Assembly: GCA_001599755.1 (NCBI GenBank) | Contig: BCHX01000004.1 | Span: forward strand, 3,472,001 to 3,536,000 | From: Gliomastix tumulicola | Taxonomy: Eukaryota > Ascomycota > Sordariomycetes > Hypocreales > Bionectriaceae | Direction: 5' to 3' | Length of the DNA: 64,000 nucleotides | In this document: in pieces, positions 33,308-45,896 of the stretch | Numbering within the stretch: the stretch's first letter is position 1 | Layout: every line of letters starts with the position of its first letter | The notes under the pieces: model-generated | Told to the model about the DNA's origin: nothing | The model's input: only the letters and a program-made list of their open reading frames with translations | Databases searched by the model: none | Translations under genes and position numbers: made by a program

Positions 33308-35146
33308 ATGGTCATCCAATCCCGCTTCTCGGCTCAAATCCCCAATTGCTCTATCCAAACTTGGATTTTCGGATCACCTTCCGGGCCTCTCCGGTATGGC
33401 GACAGCAAGGCCTGGATAGACGCGGACAGCCCTGAAGATCGGTTCCTCACATTCTCGTCGGCCCGGCTCCTAGCCAAGCGCATCGCCCTCGGCCTCATTG
33501 ACGCCGGCCTTGAACCTGGCGATCGTGTTCTCGTCATCTCGGACAACAGTGTTGTCTATCCTGTCATTGTGTTCAGTATTTGGATGGCTGGAGGTATTTT
33601 CACGGGCGCAAATTCCGCTTCTGCTACAAGAGAGCTCAGCTTCCAGCTCCGCGATAGCCAAGCCAAGTTCCTGCTTGCCGCAGAAGCCTGCTGGGACGTC
33701 GCTATGGCTGCAGCGAGCCTCGTTGACTTGCCTCAGGAACAGGTTTTTCTTGTTGACGGAATGCTCCCAGGCCCCAACATTGATGGCGACATTCCCCAGC
33801 AGCACTGGGCGAGACTCTGGGCTCCAATTCAGAGGGCCGAGAACTTCGAGTGGATGGAGCCAGAGGACGCCAGGGAGACAACGTGTGCTCTGAACTACAG
33901 CTCTGGAACAGTACGTAGCTAGCTCTCGGATACCTCTTCCTTTAACGTGGCTAACTTATTCACTTGCTGCAGACCGGTCTCCCCAAGGGTGTAGAAATCA
34001 CCCACTACAACCACGTCGCCAATGGCGTTGGCGTTGTTCAGCTCGACAAGTTAGCCCCAGACTATGAGATAAAGAGACGCCGCGCCGCAGCACTCTGTTT
34101 TCTGCCCATGTATCACGCCTTTTCGCAGGGCTACTTCATCAGCTGCTTCCCTCATGAGCGGGTCCCTGTGTACATCATGCCCGGCTTCGATCTCATCAAG
34201 ATGCTGAATCACATCTCCAAGTATCGAATCACGAAGCTCTTCGCCGTCCCGCCCATTCTCGTCCTCCTCTCAAAGCATCCTCTTGTCCGGGGCGCCGACT
34301 TGAGCAGCCTTAAGATGGTTGCCAGCGGCGCCGCACCTCTGGCCAGGGACACGCAGATGGAGGTGAGCAAGCTCATACCCGAGGGGTACCAGGGCATGGT
34401 GCGACAGGGCTGGGGTATGACAGAGGTCACCTGTACGGCGCTTGCATGGGATCCAACCAGGGCTGTAGTCACCGGCGTGGGCGAGCTGATGCCCGACTGC
34501 AAAGCCAGACTGGTCGACCTGGAGTCTGGCGAGGAAATCCTCGAAGCCGGGATCTCGGGGGAGCTGTACGTGTCGACTCCCACGCTGATGAAGGGCTACT
34601 GGCGCAACCCCGACGCCACGCGGCATGTCGTGACTACCGATGAAGCAGGCACGCGATGGCTACGCACAGGCGACATCGCCTATGTCAGCCCCGGATACGA
34701 GGATGGGAGCCTGTTCCACATCGTCGACCGGGCCAAGGAGCTGATTAAAGTGCGCGGCTTCCAGGTGTCGCCCTCGGAACTCGGCGCCCTGCTCCTCGAG
34801 CGAGCTGACGTCCTCGACGCCGCCGTCATCGGGATCCTGGTGAATGGGGAGGAGCTACCAAGAGCCTACATTGTCCCGAAACCTGGTCACGACCATGCCA
34901 CAGAGGCCGAGATCCAGGACTGGGTTGCACAGAGAGTGGCTCACTACAAGAGACTCAAGGGAGGCGTCGCCTTCGTGGACGCCATCCCCAAGAATCCGGT
35001 ACGTACTTTCGGACATTTTACCTACTTGGGGTGTGAGGGACAACTGGACTCCGGCTAACTACTTGGCATAGGCTGGGAAGATCCTGCGGAAGGTGTTGAA
35101 GGATAGGGCCAAGCTAGAGATGGACAGCACCTCGGCCAGGCTGTAA
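33308..35146 (+). CDS. 4-coumarate-CoA-ligase-like acyl-CoA synthetase
   Basis: Exons 33308..33910, 33973..34998 and 35072..35146 give 567 aa. Intron 1 splits the AMP-binding P-loop SSGT-TGLPKG exactly in phase. Other adenylate-forming signatures are LPMYHAFSQGY, GWGMTE (A5-like), WLRTGD, and VDRAKELIKVRGFQVSPSELG. C-terminal PKNPAGKILRK carries the catalytic lysine. The enzyme activates an aryl or fatty acid to acyl-AMP and then to the CoA thioester (family knowledge); the acid is not predictable. The protein ends in -ARL, which fits the relaxed PTS1 consensus and suggests peroxisomal import. It converges on an FAD oxidoreductase gene with a 301-bp gap. Confidence 0.9.
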
Positions 35147-35447
35147 TAGCTCCCAAGGGGGCTGTTGGTCCGGGGATGGGCACCACCAAGAAGATACAGA
35201 GTGTTTCCCTTCAAGAAGTTGCAAAGGTAGTGGGAGGGGGTGGGGTATATTGGGGCTTGCCTTTGTTGTTTCGTTGTTGCACCTCTCCCTTTGAAATTCC
35301 ATAGCACGGCTTTGGCTTTCATGTTGCGTGCGGTCACAGATGAGTTGGCAAGGGCTATTTCAGGGAAGTGATGTCTATTTCACAGGTGTATGTAATCAGA
35401 TAATCGGATGCCAAGCTCTACAGCCGTGAGACACATGTCCTTGCCCG

Positions 35448-36967
35448 CTACGTTCCCTTCTTGGCTTCCTCCACGAGTACACGCATCTCCTCCTCGACCG
35501 TATCCGGCATGCTCGCCACCCTCGCCGCCGAAGTCCTCTCCTCGCTGATGGTCCACTCCCGTGGGAGCTCAACAGTCCCTTCTTCCCCCGTCTTGCCCAG
35601 CACCATCTGCGCAACGGCGATGCCCGTCCTCGCCGCCACAGGCATCCCGTGGCCCGTGTAGCCAGCGCTGATCCAGAGCCCGCCGTCGGCGCCGCCCAGA
35701 CTCTCGGGCACCCTGCCGACCCAGGGGTGGTTGTCGGCCGAGTAGCCCATGATGCCCGTCCACTCGTGCGTCGCGGGCAGGGACGGCGGGAAGCCGGTCA
35801 GCGCCTTGTGCAGGGCGGCGTGCAGGCGGCGCGAGACGTGCTCGTCGACGACGCCGTCGTCCGAGGTCGCCCAGCCGGCGTCCCTGGTGGTGTTGCGCTC
35901 GCCGCCGAGGATGAGCTCGCCCGACTCGCGGTGCACGAGGTAGTCGTCGCTCTCGCCCGGGTCGCCGTCCTCGCGCACCGCCCAGACGTGGCTGTGCTCG
36001 AGGCGCGGGATGGGCGCCGCCGTGCTGTCCGGGCTCACGAGCGAGGCCACCTGCCCTCTCACCGGCGTGATGAGGCCCGTGAATGCGGGGAGGATGTGCG
36101 AGGTATACGCGTTCGTGGCGACCACGACGTCTCGCGCGGCAATCTGGCCCCGGTCCGTGTGCACAATCCACAGCCTCCCGCTGCTGCTGCTGCTCCTCTG
36201 CAGATGCACCACGTTCGTCCCCGTCTGCAGGTTGAACAGCCGCCGCCCTGTCTCCTTCTCCTCCTCCTCCAGCAGTCCCTCCAGCACCCACGACACAAGC
36301 TTGTACGGCCAGCACATGGCCGCGGGCTCCTGCACCACGGCACCGAGCGCGCCCGGTCGTCCCAACCGCAGCGCCGCGAGCTCGGCCGGGTCCGTCACGA
36401 GACGCAGCAGCGCGGCCAGCTCCGGATGCGACGCGCGCAGCTGGGCGAGCCGCTCGGCGACGAGGTCGAGGAGGGCCTGCGACGTGAGCGCCTGCACGCC
36501 GGGGAGCGTCTTCCACCCGCAGGCGACGTCGTTGTCGCGCACGAGGTCCCGGAGGAAGCGGTACGTGTCGAGCTCGAAGCTCGCGATGTGGCCCGCGCGC
36601 ATGTGCAGCATAGGCCGGCAGTGGCCCCCGTTCTATGTATACGCGCCCCGTCAGTCAGCTCGAGTCTTAACATCCCACCCCCTCTTCCGTCTCATTCACC
36701 ACGAGGAAAACGTACCCTCCCCGTCGCTCCCCAGCACGCCTCCCTGCTCTCCAGCATGACAACCCGCCTGCGCGCAGCGATGAGCTCCCTGGCCACAAAG
36801 GCTCCCGTGATACCGCTCCCGACGACCACGACGTCCGTCTCTGGGGGCAGCTCAGGCGTCGTGCGGTGGCCGAGGAGCACGGGGGAGGGGTCCTGGTGCC
36901 AGTAGGAGCTGGTGCTGTTGCGGGTGGGCAGGCTGGCCTGGCCGTCCTGGAGTGTGAGGGCTGTCAT
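35448..36967 (-). CDS. FAD-dependent oxidoreductase, DAO family
   Basis: Exons 36716..36967 and 35448..36632 give 478 aa. The Rossmann FAD motif VVVVGSGITGAFVARELIAARRRVVMLESR lies at about 45-75. It is followed by CWGATGR-NGGHCRP, the signature of the glycine/D-amino-acid-oxidase-like (DadA/PuuB-type) subgroup, split by the 83-nt intron. Further support comes from the VVVATNAYTSHILP and TPVRGQ segments and the C-terminal GLWISAGYTGHGMPVAARTG that closes over the flavin. Such enzymes oxidise amines or amino acids (family knowledge); the substrate is unknown. There is no PTS1 at the C-terminus (KKGT). It is very GC-rich with strong C/G third positions, which makes long open frames on the other strand. 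Tail-to-tail with the acyl-CoA ligase. Confidence 0.88.
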
Positions 36968-37879
36968 GATGGGTAAGACGCTGTGTGATTCTCGACAATG
37001 AAATAAGTGGTACTAGTAGGTATGGCTATGAGTGATGGTTGAAGTGGCAGGAGAGACACTGTGACCTGGGGTGATGAGCTGTGCTGTGCTGTGGCTGACT
37101 AAGAGGAGACGGAGACCCCAAGAGAAGCTCCCCGCTCGAGTTGCGTATTCGCCAGACATCCCATCACATCACATCACATCCCTACACTTGCATTGCCCGA
37201 GGAGGCGTCCTGTTACACTGATAACTTGTCATATCATATTCGTGCCATTTCCTCGTAAGAATCGTAAGCGACAGATTCTCCTCTGTGAGCCACGGCGTCT
37301 CGCTGTCTATCTACCACCCCGTCGGCCTTCCTCCTCCAGCCCTGCTGTCCTTGCATTTGCCGAGAGTGCGCCCGATCTATCGGTCCACGCACACTCATAC
37401 AAGCTTCCCCCGTGTTACGACAGACACGAGCTCCCACCGACGAGGCCCAGACCCTCCGACTCCATCCTTGCGCTTCCGAGACGGGCTTTGTTTCTAAACC
37501 GTCTATATCAAATGCATGTTTGGCCATGCTAGCCCCAGGAGAATCCCATACGCCCAGTTCCGACGACGCTTTTCGCATCGGTCCGAGCCTCTCTTGCCAG
37601 AGAGGCAGTCCAATTCCCAGCCCATCCATAATCCCTGTTAAATCAAAGCAAGAATAACACACAAACATTCTTCGCAACAAGCTGCCTGGAGACAGCGGTT
37701 GGTCCGTCTCAGCGGCTGGTTGCAAAATTCGCACAAAGCATCGGCAAGGTATCATATCCTCTGCCCAATTTCAAGCGTCGCACCTCACTGTGCCTTCCAT
37801 GCCCACAAGTCTCGCGCAGAAACCTCGTGTGCCTTTCCATATCGATATCCAGAGCAGCCGTATTCGGCCGCACCAACAC
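36968..37879. other. Spacer: FAD-oxidoreductase promoter and Wee1 3' flank
   Basis: No supported coding sequence. A short CATCA/CACAT repeat occurs near 37164-37180. Confidence 0.5.
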
Positions 37880-40800
37880 TTAAACATCCATCATTTCCGT
37901 ATCTTCATCCAGAGCTGCCACTACCGGGGCATGGACAGGCCCCCAAGGACCCTCAAAGACTGTAGCTGCCGCTCCACGGTGCTCTGCAATCCAACGCAGG
38001 CCGTCGAGCTCAAGGATTTCGGTAATCGAGGGCCGGTCGCTCGGCTCCCTTGCTGTCATCCAACGAACGATGCCATCCAACGAGCTCGGGTGCTCAGAGT
38101 TGACCATAAATTCAGGAGGTTGCTGAAGCTCGGATCGCTTGAAGGAGCCAAACAGGTTTCCGGCGTCGTGGGTCTTCGGATTGCCAAACTCGCCACTATG
38201 GAGGCTCGGAGCATCCTGGTGAACCTCGCTGGATGGAGTCCATGTCAGGCTAGGGACTTCGGAGAGGTCCCCGGATCGGAGTCGGACCCAGCTGGGGCCG
38301 TTCTCTGGCAAGACCACGTTCGCAGCGGTTTCAAGAATCATCAACCCAAGCGAGAAGATGTCTGCAGCTGGACCCGCCTTGCTCTCAAGCATCTCGGGAG
38401 CCATGTACTCGCGATCACCCTCTGTATCAACGCCACCAGTAGTGGTGATGGGCTGAGCCAGTCCAAAGTCGCCAATCTTCAGAGAACCCTCAAAGTTGAT
38501 GAGGATATTGGCCGGCTTCATGTCTAGGTGCATGAAGCCCGCGTCATGGATTTCCTTCAGGCCCTACAGTCGCTGTTGTTAGTCTAGGCTGATTCAAGGT
38601 CATGAGCTCATTCACCACTTACCAAACAAAGATCCTGCAAGATTTTGAAGATGCGGAAATCGTCCAAACGCCCTCCAAAGCCGATGTTACTCAAAAACTT
38701 CTCCAAGTTACCCTCCTCGCAGTACTCCGTCTGGATGTACAGGTGGAGCTGGTATTCCCAATCGTCGACATAGTGAACCACGTGTTCCGCGTTTGACAGA
38801 GCCCGCAGGATCTGAGCTTCCCTAAGCTTGATATCGCGGTCTCGGTTGCCTTGGAACGGCTGCCGACTCTTCTTGACCGCAAACACCTGGCCCTTAGCAG
38901 GACTTCGCGGTGTTCCCCGAGGCGTCGTTGAGTTGATGTCGAAGCTGTCGTACAGTGCATCGTTTTTCACGACCCGATAGACAGTTGAGAATTCGCCCTT
39001 ACCGACTTGCTCAACTTTGTCGAATCTCGAGTAGAGGCTGGAATCGATGTCCAGGTTCGTAGTCCGTCCATTCACGGGCGTCACAAGCACGCTTGTAGAT
39101 GATTTGAAGTCGCGCACTGTGGTGGGCGTGACTGGTGGCGGCATGTTTGTCTCAGTGAAGGATCCGTCTGCCGAGGCCTGGGACATGCTGAAGCGGTTGG
39201 CGTCCAGGGGCAACAGACTCTCCCGTGGAGTTTGAGGTGTCCTTCTGCCACTGAGTGGGCTCGCTGAATCATGACCGTATGTCTTAGTAAATGAGCTTTT
39301 CAATGGGTTCAAGTATCCGGGAGCAGGCACACTCGTGCCCAGCGGAGCTGGTGACCGCAAGCCTCTTTGGGCTCGGCCCCTGCTGAACGAAGCAAGTGGA
39401 CGAGCAGAGGCACTTGGTCCAGGAGAATTGCTGGCTGAAGGCCGACAAGTCCCGTCCTCTGCAAGTTTGGTTGCACCGACCGCAACTCCCAATGGCGTCG
39501 TGATATACTTACAAGTCTGTTGGCGCGAGATTGGAGGGCGGACAGCGGATGTAGGCGGCATGGCGGTGCGGTTCGCACTCGGACTATCAAGAGACTGATC
39601 ACTGATGTTGCTAAGATTGCTCAGGCTCGGAGTAACGCTGTTCTTTGTCGGTGTCGGTGGGATATCTGACGGGTTAGAGCCCGTGTTACTCTCGCCCTGG
39701 GAGAGGCTCGGCTCATCCAGACTATTGAAAAGGAAGCTCCCTCTTCGGGCGCTCCGAGCTGCCGACGCTCGCTGGAAAAGATGCAAGCCTTTTCCGTTGC
39801 CGAAGGTGTCCGAAGCCTCACCTGGAGCTGGGCCAAAAGGAGTCGACGGCAGACCACCAAAGGAATTCCGATTATTACTCTTCTTTTTCTTCTTGATAGC
39901 GCTACCCAGAGGTGGCGGGAAGGTAGCAGCCCAGCTCTGGTTGTGCTTCTTGCAAGGCGTGTCGGGAGGCGCAAGCTTCTTGTCGTCATCGTCCACATTG
40001 CGGTTGACTTTGGAGATCAGACCCGTCGAGTGGAAAGCGCCTGGCCACTGTTGGCTTTGATTGTAGGGTGTCGCAGCGCCCGCCTTGGTAGGGTCGTAGG
40101 CAGGTCCAGCGGTCGGTCTCGTTGCGTTGATAGGCAAGGAACGAGAAAATGGGTTCACCTGATGAGCCTTTGGTCTCTCTGGAGGTGGTGCCGGAGCGTA
40201 TTGGTATGTCTCTTCCGTCAAGCTGTTGCCTGACGAAGATGTCGTCAATGTCTTGGACAGAGGGTGCGGCTGGTGGCTGTTCTTGCCATCCATCATGTGA
40301 AGCGAAGCGCTGGGGAGGGGAATGCTAGAACTGAAGATGCTATCTCGGGGAGCTGGCGGTGGACAGAACTGGTCATTTGAGAGACGCGGACGGTTTTTGG
40401 CTGGCGTCGACAGCTCATGACCCCCAATCTGTGCCAGCTGCTTCTCGCCGTTGCGCCTCCCAAAGCCTGAGCTGCCCTTATCTCCATATCGCTGCTGCAG
40501 CGTCGACTTTCGCAAAGACGAGGTCCGCCTCGGCAAAAATGAAGGTGTCGGCGAGGGCAACGGGTCCCGCCATGCCGCCTTGTCATCCATAGACGTCAAC
40601 TCGTACTCGGTGCTCCCGTCTTCGTGGATTTCGAACCCTTGGGGTGTCATGTTTTGATCCCCAAAAATGCTGAGAGCCTCGGGGGTCGAGCCCGCGACCA
40701 GGCTCGAGATGCCGTGCAAGCTTCGTCGTTTTGCCACGGGGCTTCCTTGGTTCGGCTGGTCAAGATTCATAGTCGCATCGCTCCGCTTCAGTGCGCCAGT

Positions 40801-41418
40801 GGTCGAGGCGGCGTTGGATTCGTCCTTGGTTTCTAGCGACTTCAGCCACGCGTTGTCCGAAGCCCCAGAGACGTCGATGTGCAGGCTATGCCTCGATGGT
40901 TTGCTCAGCACGGCCGGGGTTGCTGGACTGCCGGGCAAGCCTCTCCTGTTTTCCTGCCCAGTCGAAGGCCGCGTGCCGGAGAAAAACGTAAACGGCTGCT
41001 GCGCAACGTTACCAGAATCGGGCGTGCTGTTAAGTGCCCTTCTAAGGGGACTCTTCGGCGAAGCTCGTGCACGAGCAAGGGGGCGCGAGGGTGACGCTGT
41101 CCTTGATGCCTTGAGCGCGCGGAGCGATAGTCTGACTGACGGTCGCGGCTCCGCGACAGGTGGTGCAGAGTAGGAATGATCTGGGAGGAGGAACTGGTGC
41201 TGCTGTTGCTGTGGAGTAGATCGGTTTCGTCGACAGGGCGATTGCGGTGGTGCTGATGACGAGCTGTCGGTAGAAAATGAGGCCCGTAGCGACAGCTTCG
41301 ATGGTGATCGGGAGAGCGACCGTCTCAAGTTGCGGACCGCGGAGGGTACATCGAGCTTGTGGCCGTGTGTTGGCGAGGGCAGGGTTAAGGTGCCGCCCGG
41401 GCTATTGGGGAAAGACAT
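37880..41418 (-). CDS. WEE1: Wee1/Swe1-type cell-cycle kinase
   Basis: Exons 38623..41418 and 37880..38563 give 1159 aa across a 59-nt intron. Residues 1-790 are Ser/Pro-rich and probably disordered, with many SP/TP sites expected for CDK regulation. The kinase domain begins near 797 with VEQVGKGEFSTVYRVV (Gly loop). It continues with FAVKKS (VAIK lysine) and EYCEEGNLEKFL; then, after the intron, HLDMKPANILI (catalytic loop), KIGDFGLAQ and EGDREYMAPEML. The HxDxKPxN loop and EGDREYxAPE segment are Wee1 features rather than those of ordinary Ser/Thr kinases. Wee1 phosphorylates the inhibitory tyrosine of Cdk1 and so delays mitosis (family knowledge). A TATA-like element lies about 130 bp upstream and no upstream ATG is seen in the first 350 nt. 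Confidence 0.92.
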
Positions 41419-41545
41419 GTTTGTTGGTGCCGCCCAGGGCTGTGTGTGGAATGTGGTGGTCGTCGCTCGTCGGGGCTATCGCGGGGGGGGCCCAGGGCGC
41501 GGCGACGGCACGGAATGTCGCGTAATCGAAGCTGATCGTGCTAGC

Positions 41546-41556
41546 TATATATAAAG
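41546..41556 (-). promoter_or_regulatory. TATA-like element upstream of WEE1
   Basis: CTTTATATATA on the minus strand, about 130-140 bp before the ATG. Confidence 0.4.
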
Positions 41557-44500
41557 CGACCTTCGCCTGAGACCTATTGCGACAGAAGGCGGTGGAACAG
41601 GTAGCAGCGCAGGAATGATGGGCTGAGGCTGCGCTGAGGTATGGCGACGGAGGCGATAGAAAGGTCGAGAATCAGGTTGCGAGGTTGTAGGTGTCAGGAT
41701 GGAGAAAAGAGGAGTGGGCGGCAGAAGGCGGAGGGTGTCGGATCGTCTTGCCCAAGATTCTTGCGTGGCCTTGGTTGCTTAGACCATTAGATCATGGCCT
41801 GATGGATGGTGGGCGGGTGGCAAAAGGTAAGTAAACAGGCAGGCGCAGATCAGGCCGAGATGGTGCGGGCAGATAAATTGACACGCGTGACTCAGGCAGG
41901 ACTCAGTCAGACGCAGTCAAGAGCGACAAGTGTTCCTAGCTCCGCACTCTTCTCTTCACACAACTTCTCAAAAAAAGACGGGCGGCGCCTCACAACATGA
42001 CGGGTGGCGTGTGGTGGTGAGGTGTGTCTCGATCCGGGTCGCAAAAAAAAGGGACGTGACGCAGGAGGAGCGGCGTAGCGTTACGGGAGTCTTAGGTAAA
42101 GTTGAGGAATGGCGCGGCAGGAATCCAATCCAATTCGGTGCGCAAAACCTCTGCGGGCGTGTGTGAGGAAAATGTGCTCGTAAAAAGACGCCAGTTGGCC
42201 AGATGACTGATGATTGATTGATTACCAGATTCTGTGCGCAGCTGGACGCCGGAGTTGGGAATGCGCGGGAGAGAGACAAAAAAGACGGGCGGAGCGGGAG
42301 GCGAAACAGGAAAAGCAGAGCACAATCCCCTTCAGGCTCCCAGAAAGTGCACCAAAGTCCCCTGTCACGATTCACAATCATAATTTCCTTTTCAATGCGC
42401 GCGTGAAGCCTCGCGACGGTGGGGATCGCCGCTGGTGCATTTGTTTACTACATTGCCTATTGCGGCTAGATCGACACGACGCCAACGCGTCCCCGTTTTG
42501 GCCCCATTTTGACTGTTGGCCGGGGTCCACAGGGGACGCACCGCCAAAAAAAAAGCCACCTCATGGTCCCCCCAAGTCCCCTAAAAGTACCGGATACAGG
42601 CGACCTCGAACATGCCCCGGCCATTGAGAAAGCCACCTCGTCGTTGGGTCATCGGCCGGGTCATGGCTTGTGACGAAGATGGTGTACGAATAAGACACTG
42701 ATCGAAACTCCGCCTCGCCCAAATCGGTTTGTTTACTTTCCGGCGGTGTTCAGGCGCAAGGCGAGTCAGCTGAATGACACATTTGCTGGTATCTCATTCC
42801 GGTCTGAATCTGGGCGCTCAAGGACTGTCAAGAGACTCCAGACACACGTGTCTGCGCTCCTGACAGGCACCCGCTGCCCGCTGCATGTTTCGCCCTCAGT
42901 CCGGGTCGAGACAAGGGTCCCAGCGCTCAGGTTGTCTGACTTGTCTCTGCTCAGGCGCCTGTCGATCCAGGCGCCGGCCTGCTGGCCGGGCTCGCTGGTT
43001 CTGACCGCCCCCCTCCTGACCGTCCCAGGTCCAAGGCGTGTGTGCATGTACCTATCATGTCACAGCCAGGGTCGCGTCCCCTTGGGCCTGAGCCTTGGAC
43101 CCAAGGATTTCAAGGGGCACCAGGGATCGCCTCGGCTCCCCTCTCCCTCTCGTGGCATTGGGGTCCAGGATCCCACCGGTTCCTTGGTCCCGCCGTTGCA
43201 TCCCGCCCTAACAAGCGCTTGTTGGGCATCATCATGTCTTCTCGACTCAGGCCAGACCTGCTCTCGGGCTGGCCGCGATACGAAGAGCCTTCTGCCCGCC
43301 AGCATCAACTCATTAACAGGTTAATCTTAAGAGTCTATAAATACGATACGATCGGTGGACAATCCCAATTCAGGGGACAATAATAACAATAAAGAATAAA
43401 TAAGAAAACTCTTACGCGTGAAATTAACCACCTTTATGCGCTCCACCAATCTGTCGTCCTCGCTCCGTGCCGAGTAGCTCAGGTCACTAAACATAGTTGA
43501 TATTAGACCCTGACCATCACCCAAACGGGCTTCTCGCTTTTTCGATCGCGATTACATCGACGAATGATGGTGCTGCCCGCGTTTGCGAAGCCAGAAGTGA
43601 GGATTGCGGTGCTGCAGTGCACGGGCTTTGATGAGTTTCTCGCAGCACACAATCTACGGCTATGACTCGTGTCTGTCTCTCAATTGCAAGACCACACAAC
43701 TCAAGCAATGATCTCAACAACACAATAACAAAGAAAAGGGCAAGGGAAAAAAAGTTGCTAGCACATGACCTTCACAAACCCCCTGGCAGGATATTGTAAT
43801 GGAAACTTCGGGAAGTCAACCCCTTTTCTCGGAGGCGCGACGGAGGTCAAGTCCGTTCCGCTCGGAGCGTACCATTCGGTTCAGGGTAGCACTTAGTACA
43901 TCAGCCAACAATCCGACCTGTCTTGACGATCCAAAGAGGTACGATCAGTGCACGACTTCGGAGCCTCGTAAGGGGTAAAGAGAAAACTCTTCAGCCCAGA
44001 AGCCTCCCCCTTTCCCCTGCGTCTGTTTTTTTTTTTGTTTTATCCCGCAACAGTGCGGTGAGTTTGACGCTGCTGACCCCCTAGCAAACACAATGGCGGT
44101 CAACAACGCACTACACCGACGCTACAGCTGACATGCATACTTCGTACATAGGGGCAAGAGCCAAAACAATACGAAGCGCCAACTGAGGCACGTTGGCGCC
44201 TTGGGGCCCTTTCATATGGTCTGAGGCTCTGTTTTTAATTCTTCCCCTGAACAGCGTCTGCTGCGGGACTTGGTGCCTCACAATCGCCCCCTCCTCCCTC
44301 TTGACGTGTTTTGTCTGGCGTGGCAGTACGAACCGTGCGCGCGCGCGGCCTCAGCTCGACGCCCGGGGTTTAATAAGTTAAGCCCGCCCTGTAAATAGCA
44401 CCGGCAGAGAGATGCAAGGCTGCAAGCCACGCACCACGCCACCCACGCTGACGCGACTTGGTTCTAACTCCGAGCCCAATCGACGTCAAGCGGGTTTTCG

Positions 44501-44663
44501 AGGAGGGGTATTGCCGGATCGGGACCGGTGGACGCATATAGATTCCAGGTCCAGCCCGCCGATGACGTTTGAACGATCTGTTGCTGATGAGAGCATCATC
44601 AATAATTCTTGCCTCTGAATAAGCAATACAGCAAAGTTGTTGCACGTCACCAATAAAAAAACA
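41557..44663. other. Large divergent spacer, WEE1 / methyltransferase
   Basis: More than 3 kb without a supported gene. A frame at 42746..43324 has no domain and unlikely composition. Contains an A-rich stretch near 43380-43410, a T tract near 44027-44039 and CG alternation near 44336-44347. Confidence 0.45.
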
Positions 44664-45603
44664 ATGAGCACTAAGCCCAGTCAGTATGGCCCTGGCCATA
44701 GCGCCTCCCAGGTCAAGCATCACGAGTGGCGCACTGCTGAGAACAGCGCGGGGCATCTGCTGCCGCACCTCAAGCGCATCGCCGGGCAGAACCCTCGATT
44801 GAGGCTGCTGGACATTGGCGCAGGGTCTGGAACTATCTCAGCCTCGCTCGCGAAATACATGCCCGAGGGCCATGTTATTGCGACAGACATCTCGGATGAA
44901 ATCCTGGACCAGGCAGCTGCTCATGCCGAAGCCAAAGGCGTCACCAATGTGTCCTTCCAGAAAGCAAGCGTATTTGAGCTACCCTTCGACGATAACACCT
45001 TCGATGTAGCACATGCTCATCAGGTGCTCTGCCATCTGGGGGACCCGAGCGGCGCCATCAGGGAGATGCTGCGAGTGGTGAAGCCTGGCGGCGTTGTGGC
45101 CTTGCGCGAGAGTGACATGCAGATGTGGTGCATGTTCCCGGAGCTCGCTGGGCTGGTCAAGTTCCACGAGCTGATGGTCAAGACAATACTGGCCAACGGG
45201 GGCCAGGACCAGGGCGGGCGCAGGCTCGTCTCCTGGGCTGTTGCTGCCGGTGTTCCTCGCGACAGGATAGAGGCTAGCTTCGGGACGTGGTGCTACAGCG
45301 ACGCACCGGATCGCGAGGTCTGGGGTAAGAGATATATGACTTTCCGTTTCGAGCAGTGTCCAGCCCGGAGGGTGGAGGCTGGTTGAAACATCCGGAGTGA
45401 GCAGAGGCTAACCAGATACTGCCACAGCCGATGCCATGATTAAACGAATGCAGGCCGGGCCGTCGCGGGAGCAGGCGATCAAGCTGGGGCTTGCCACGGC
45501 TGACGATATCGACGAGATGATCAAGGCTTGGGAGGAATGGAGTGTCACAGATACCGCCACCTTGGGGATAGTGAATGGAGAAGTCATCATCCACAAGCCA
45601 TAG
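44664..45603 (+). CDS. Class I SAM-dependent methyltransferase (UbiE-like)
   Basis: Exons 44664..45324 and 45428..45603 give 278 aa; the intron donor is GTAAGA and the junction makes the codons W-A-D. Motif I, LRLLDIGAGSGTISASLAKYMP (about 47-68), is followed by the acidic VIATDIS, then FDVAHAHQVLCHLGDPSGAIREMLRVVKPGG, the motif II/III region of the UbiE/COQ5-like superfamily. Fungal homologues are abundant and act on small molecules, many in secondary metabolism (family knowledge). The true COQ5 is longer and carries other signatures, so I do not call this ubiquinone synthesis. The gene is co-directional with dCMP deaminase, 293 bp downstream, but no functional link is evident. Confidence 0.83.
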
Positions 45604-45896
45604 AAAGACATAGATCAATGGCTTGGAATTAATAGAGTCCAATTGCGTTCATGAAATAGAGGCGAGTTGCCGAATGTCACTTCCGTAGAAGCTTTTCTGA
45701 TGCAAACCCATGTCTAGGGTAGGTGTTCAATCACGATGGAAGATTGTGCCCCGCGTCGGAGGGGTTGCAGGACGCGCTTCATCGAACACGTCCACTCGCG
45801 TCTCAAAAAGAATTGTCCTAGCTAGAAATACTCACCCAAGCCACCCTGTTGTCGTTGCATTCTCGGCTGACTTGTTGATGCGATACCGCGTACACC

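Noticed and set aside
35649..36905. 418-aa open frame antisense to the FAD oxidoreductase
   Set aside because: The opposite strand has the FAD motif and a good splice junction; this frame is a low-complexity shadow.
39449..39511. Possible intron in WEE1 starting at a strong GTAAGTA (minus strand)
   Set aside because: Splicing to the nearest TTGCAG acceptor would create a TAG at the junction; the unspliced frame is open.
42746..43324. 192-aa frame in the WEE1 upstream spacer
   Set aside because: Unusual Ser/Leu/Pro/Arg composition with no domain or splice context; treated as chance.
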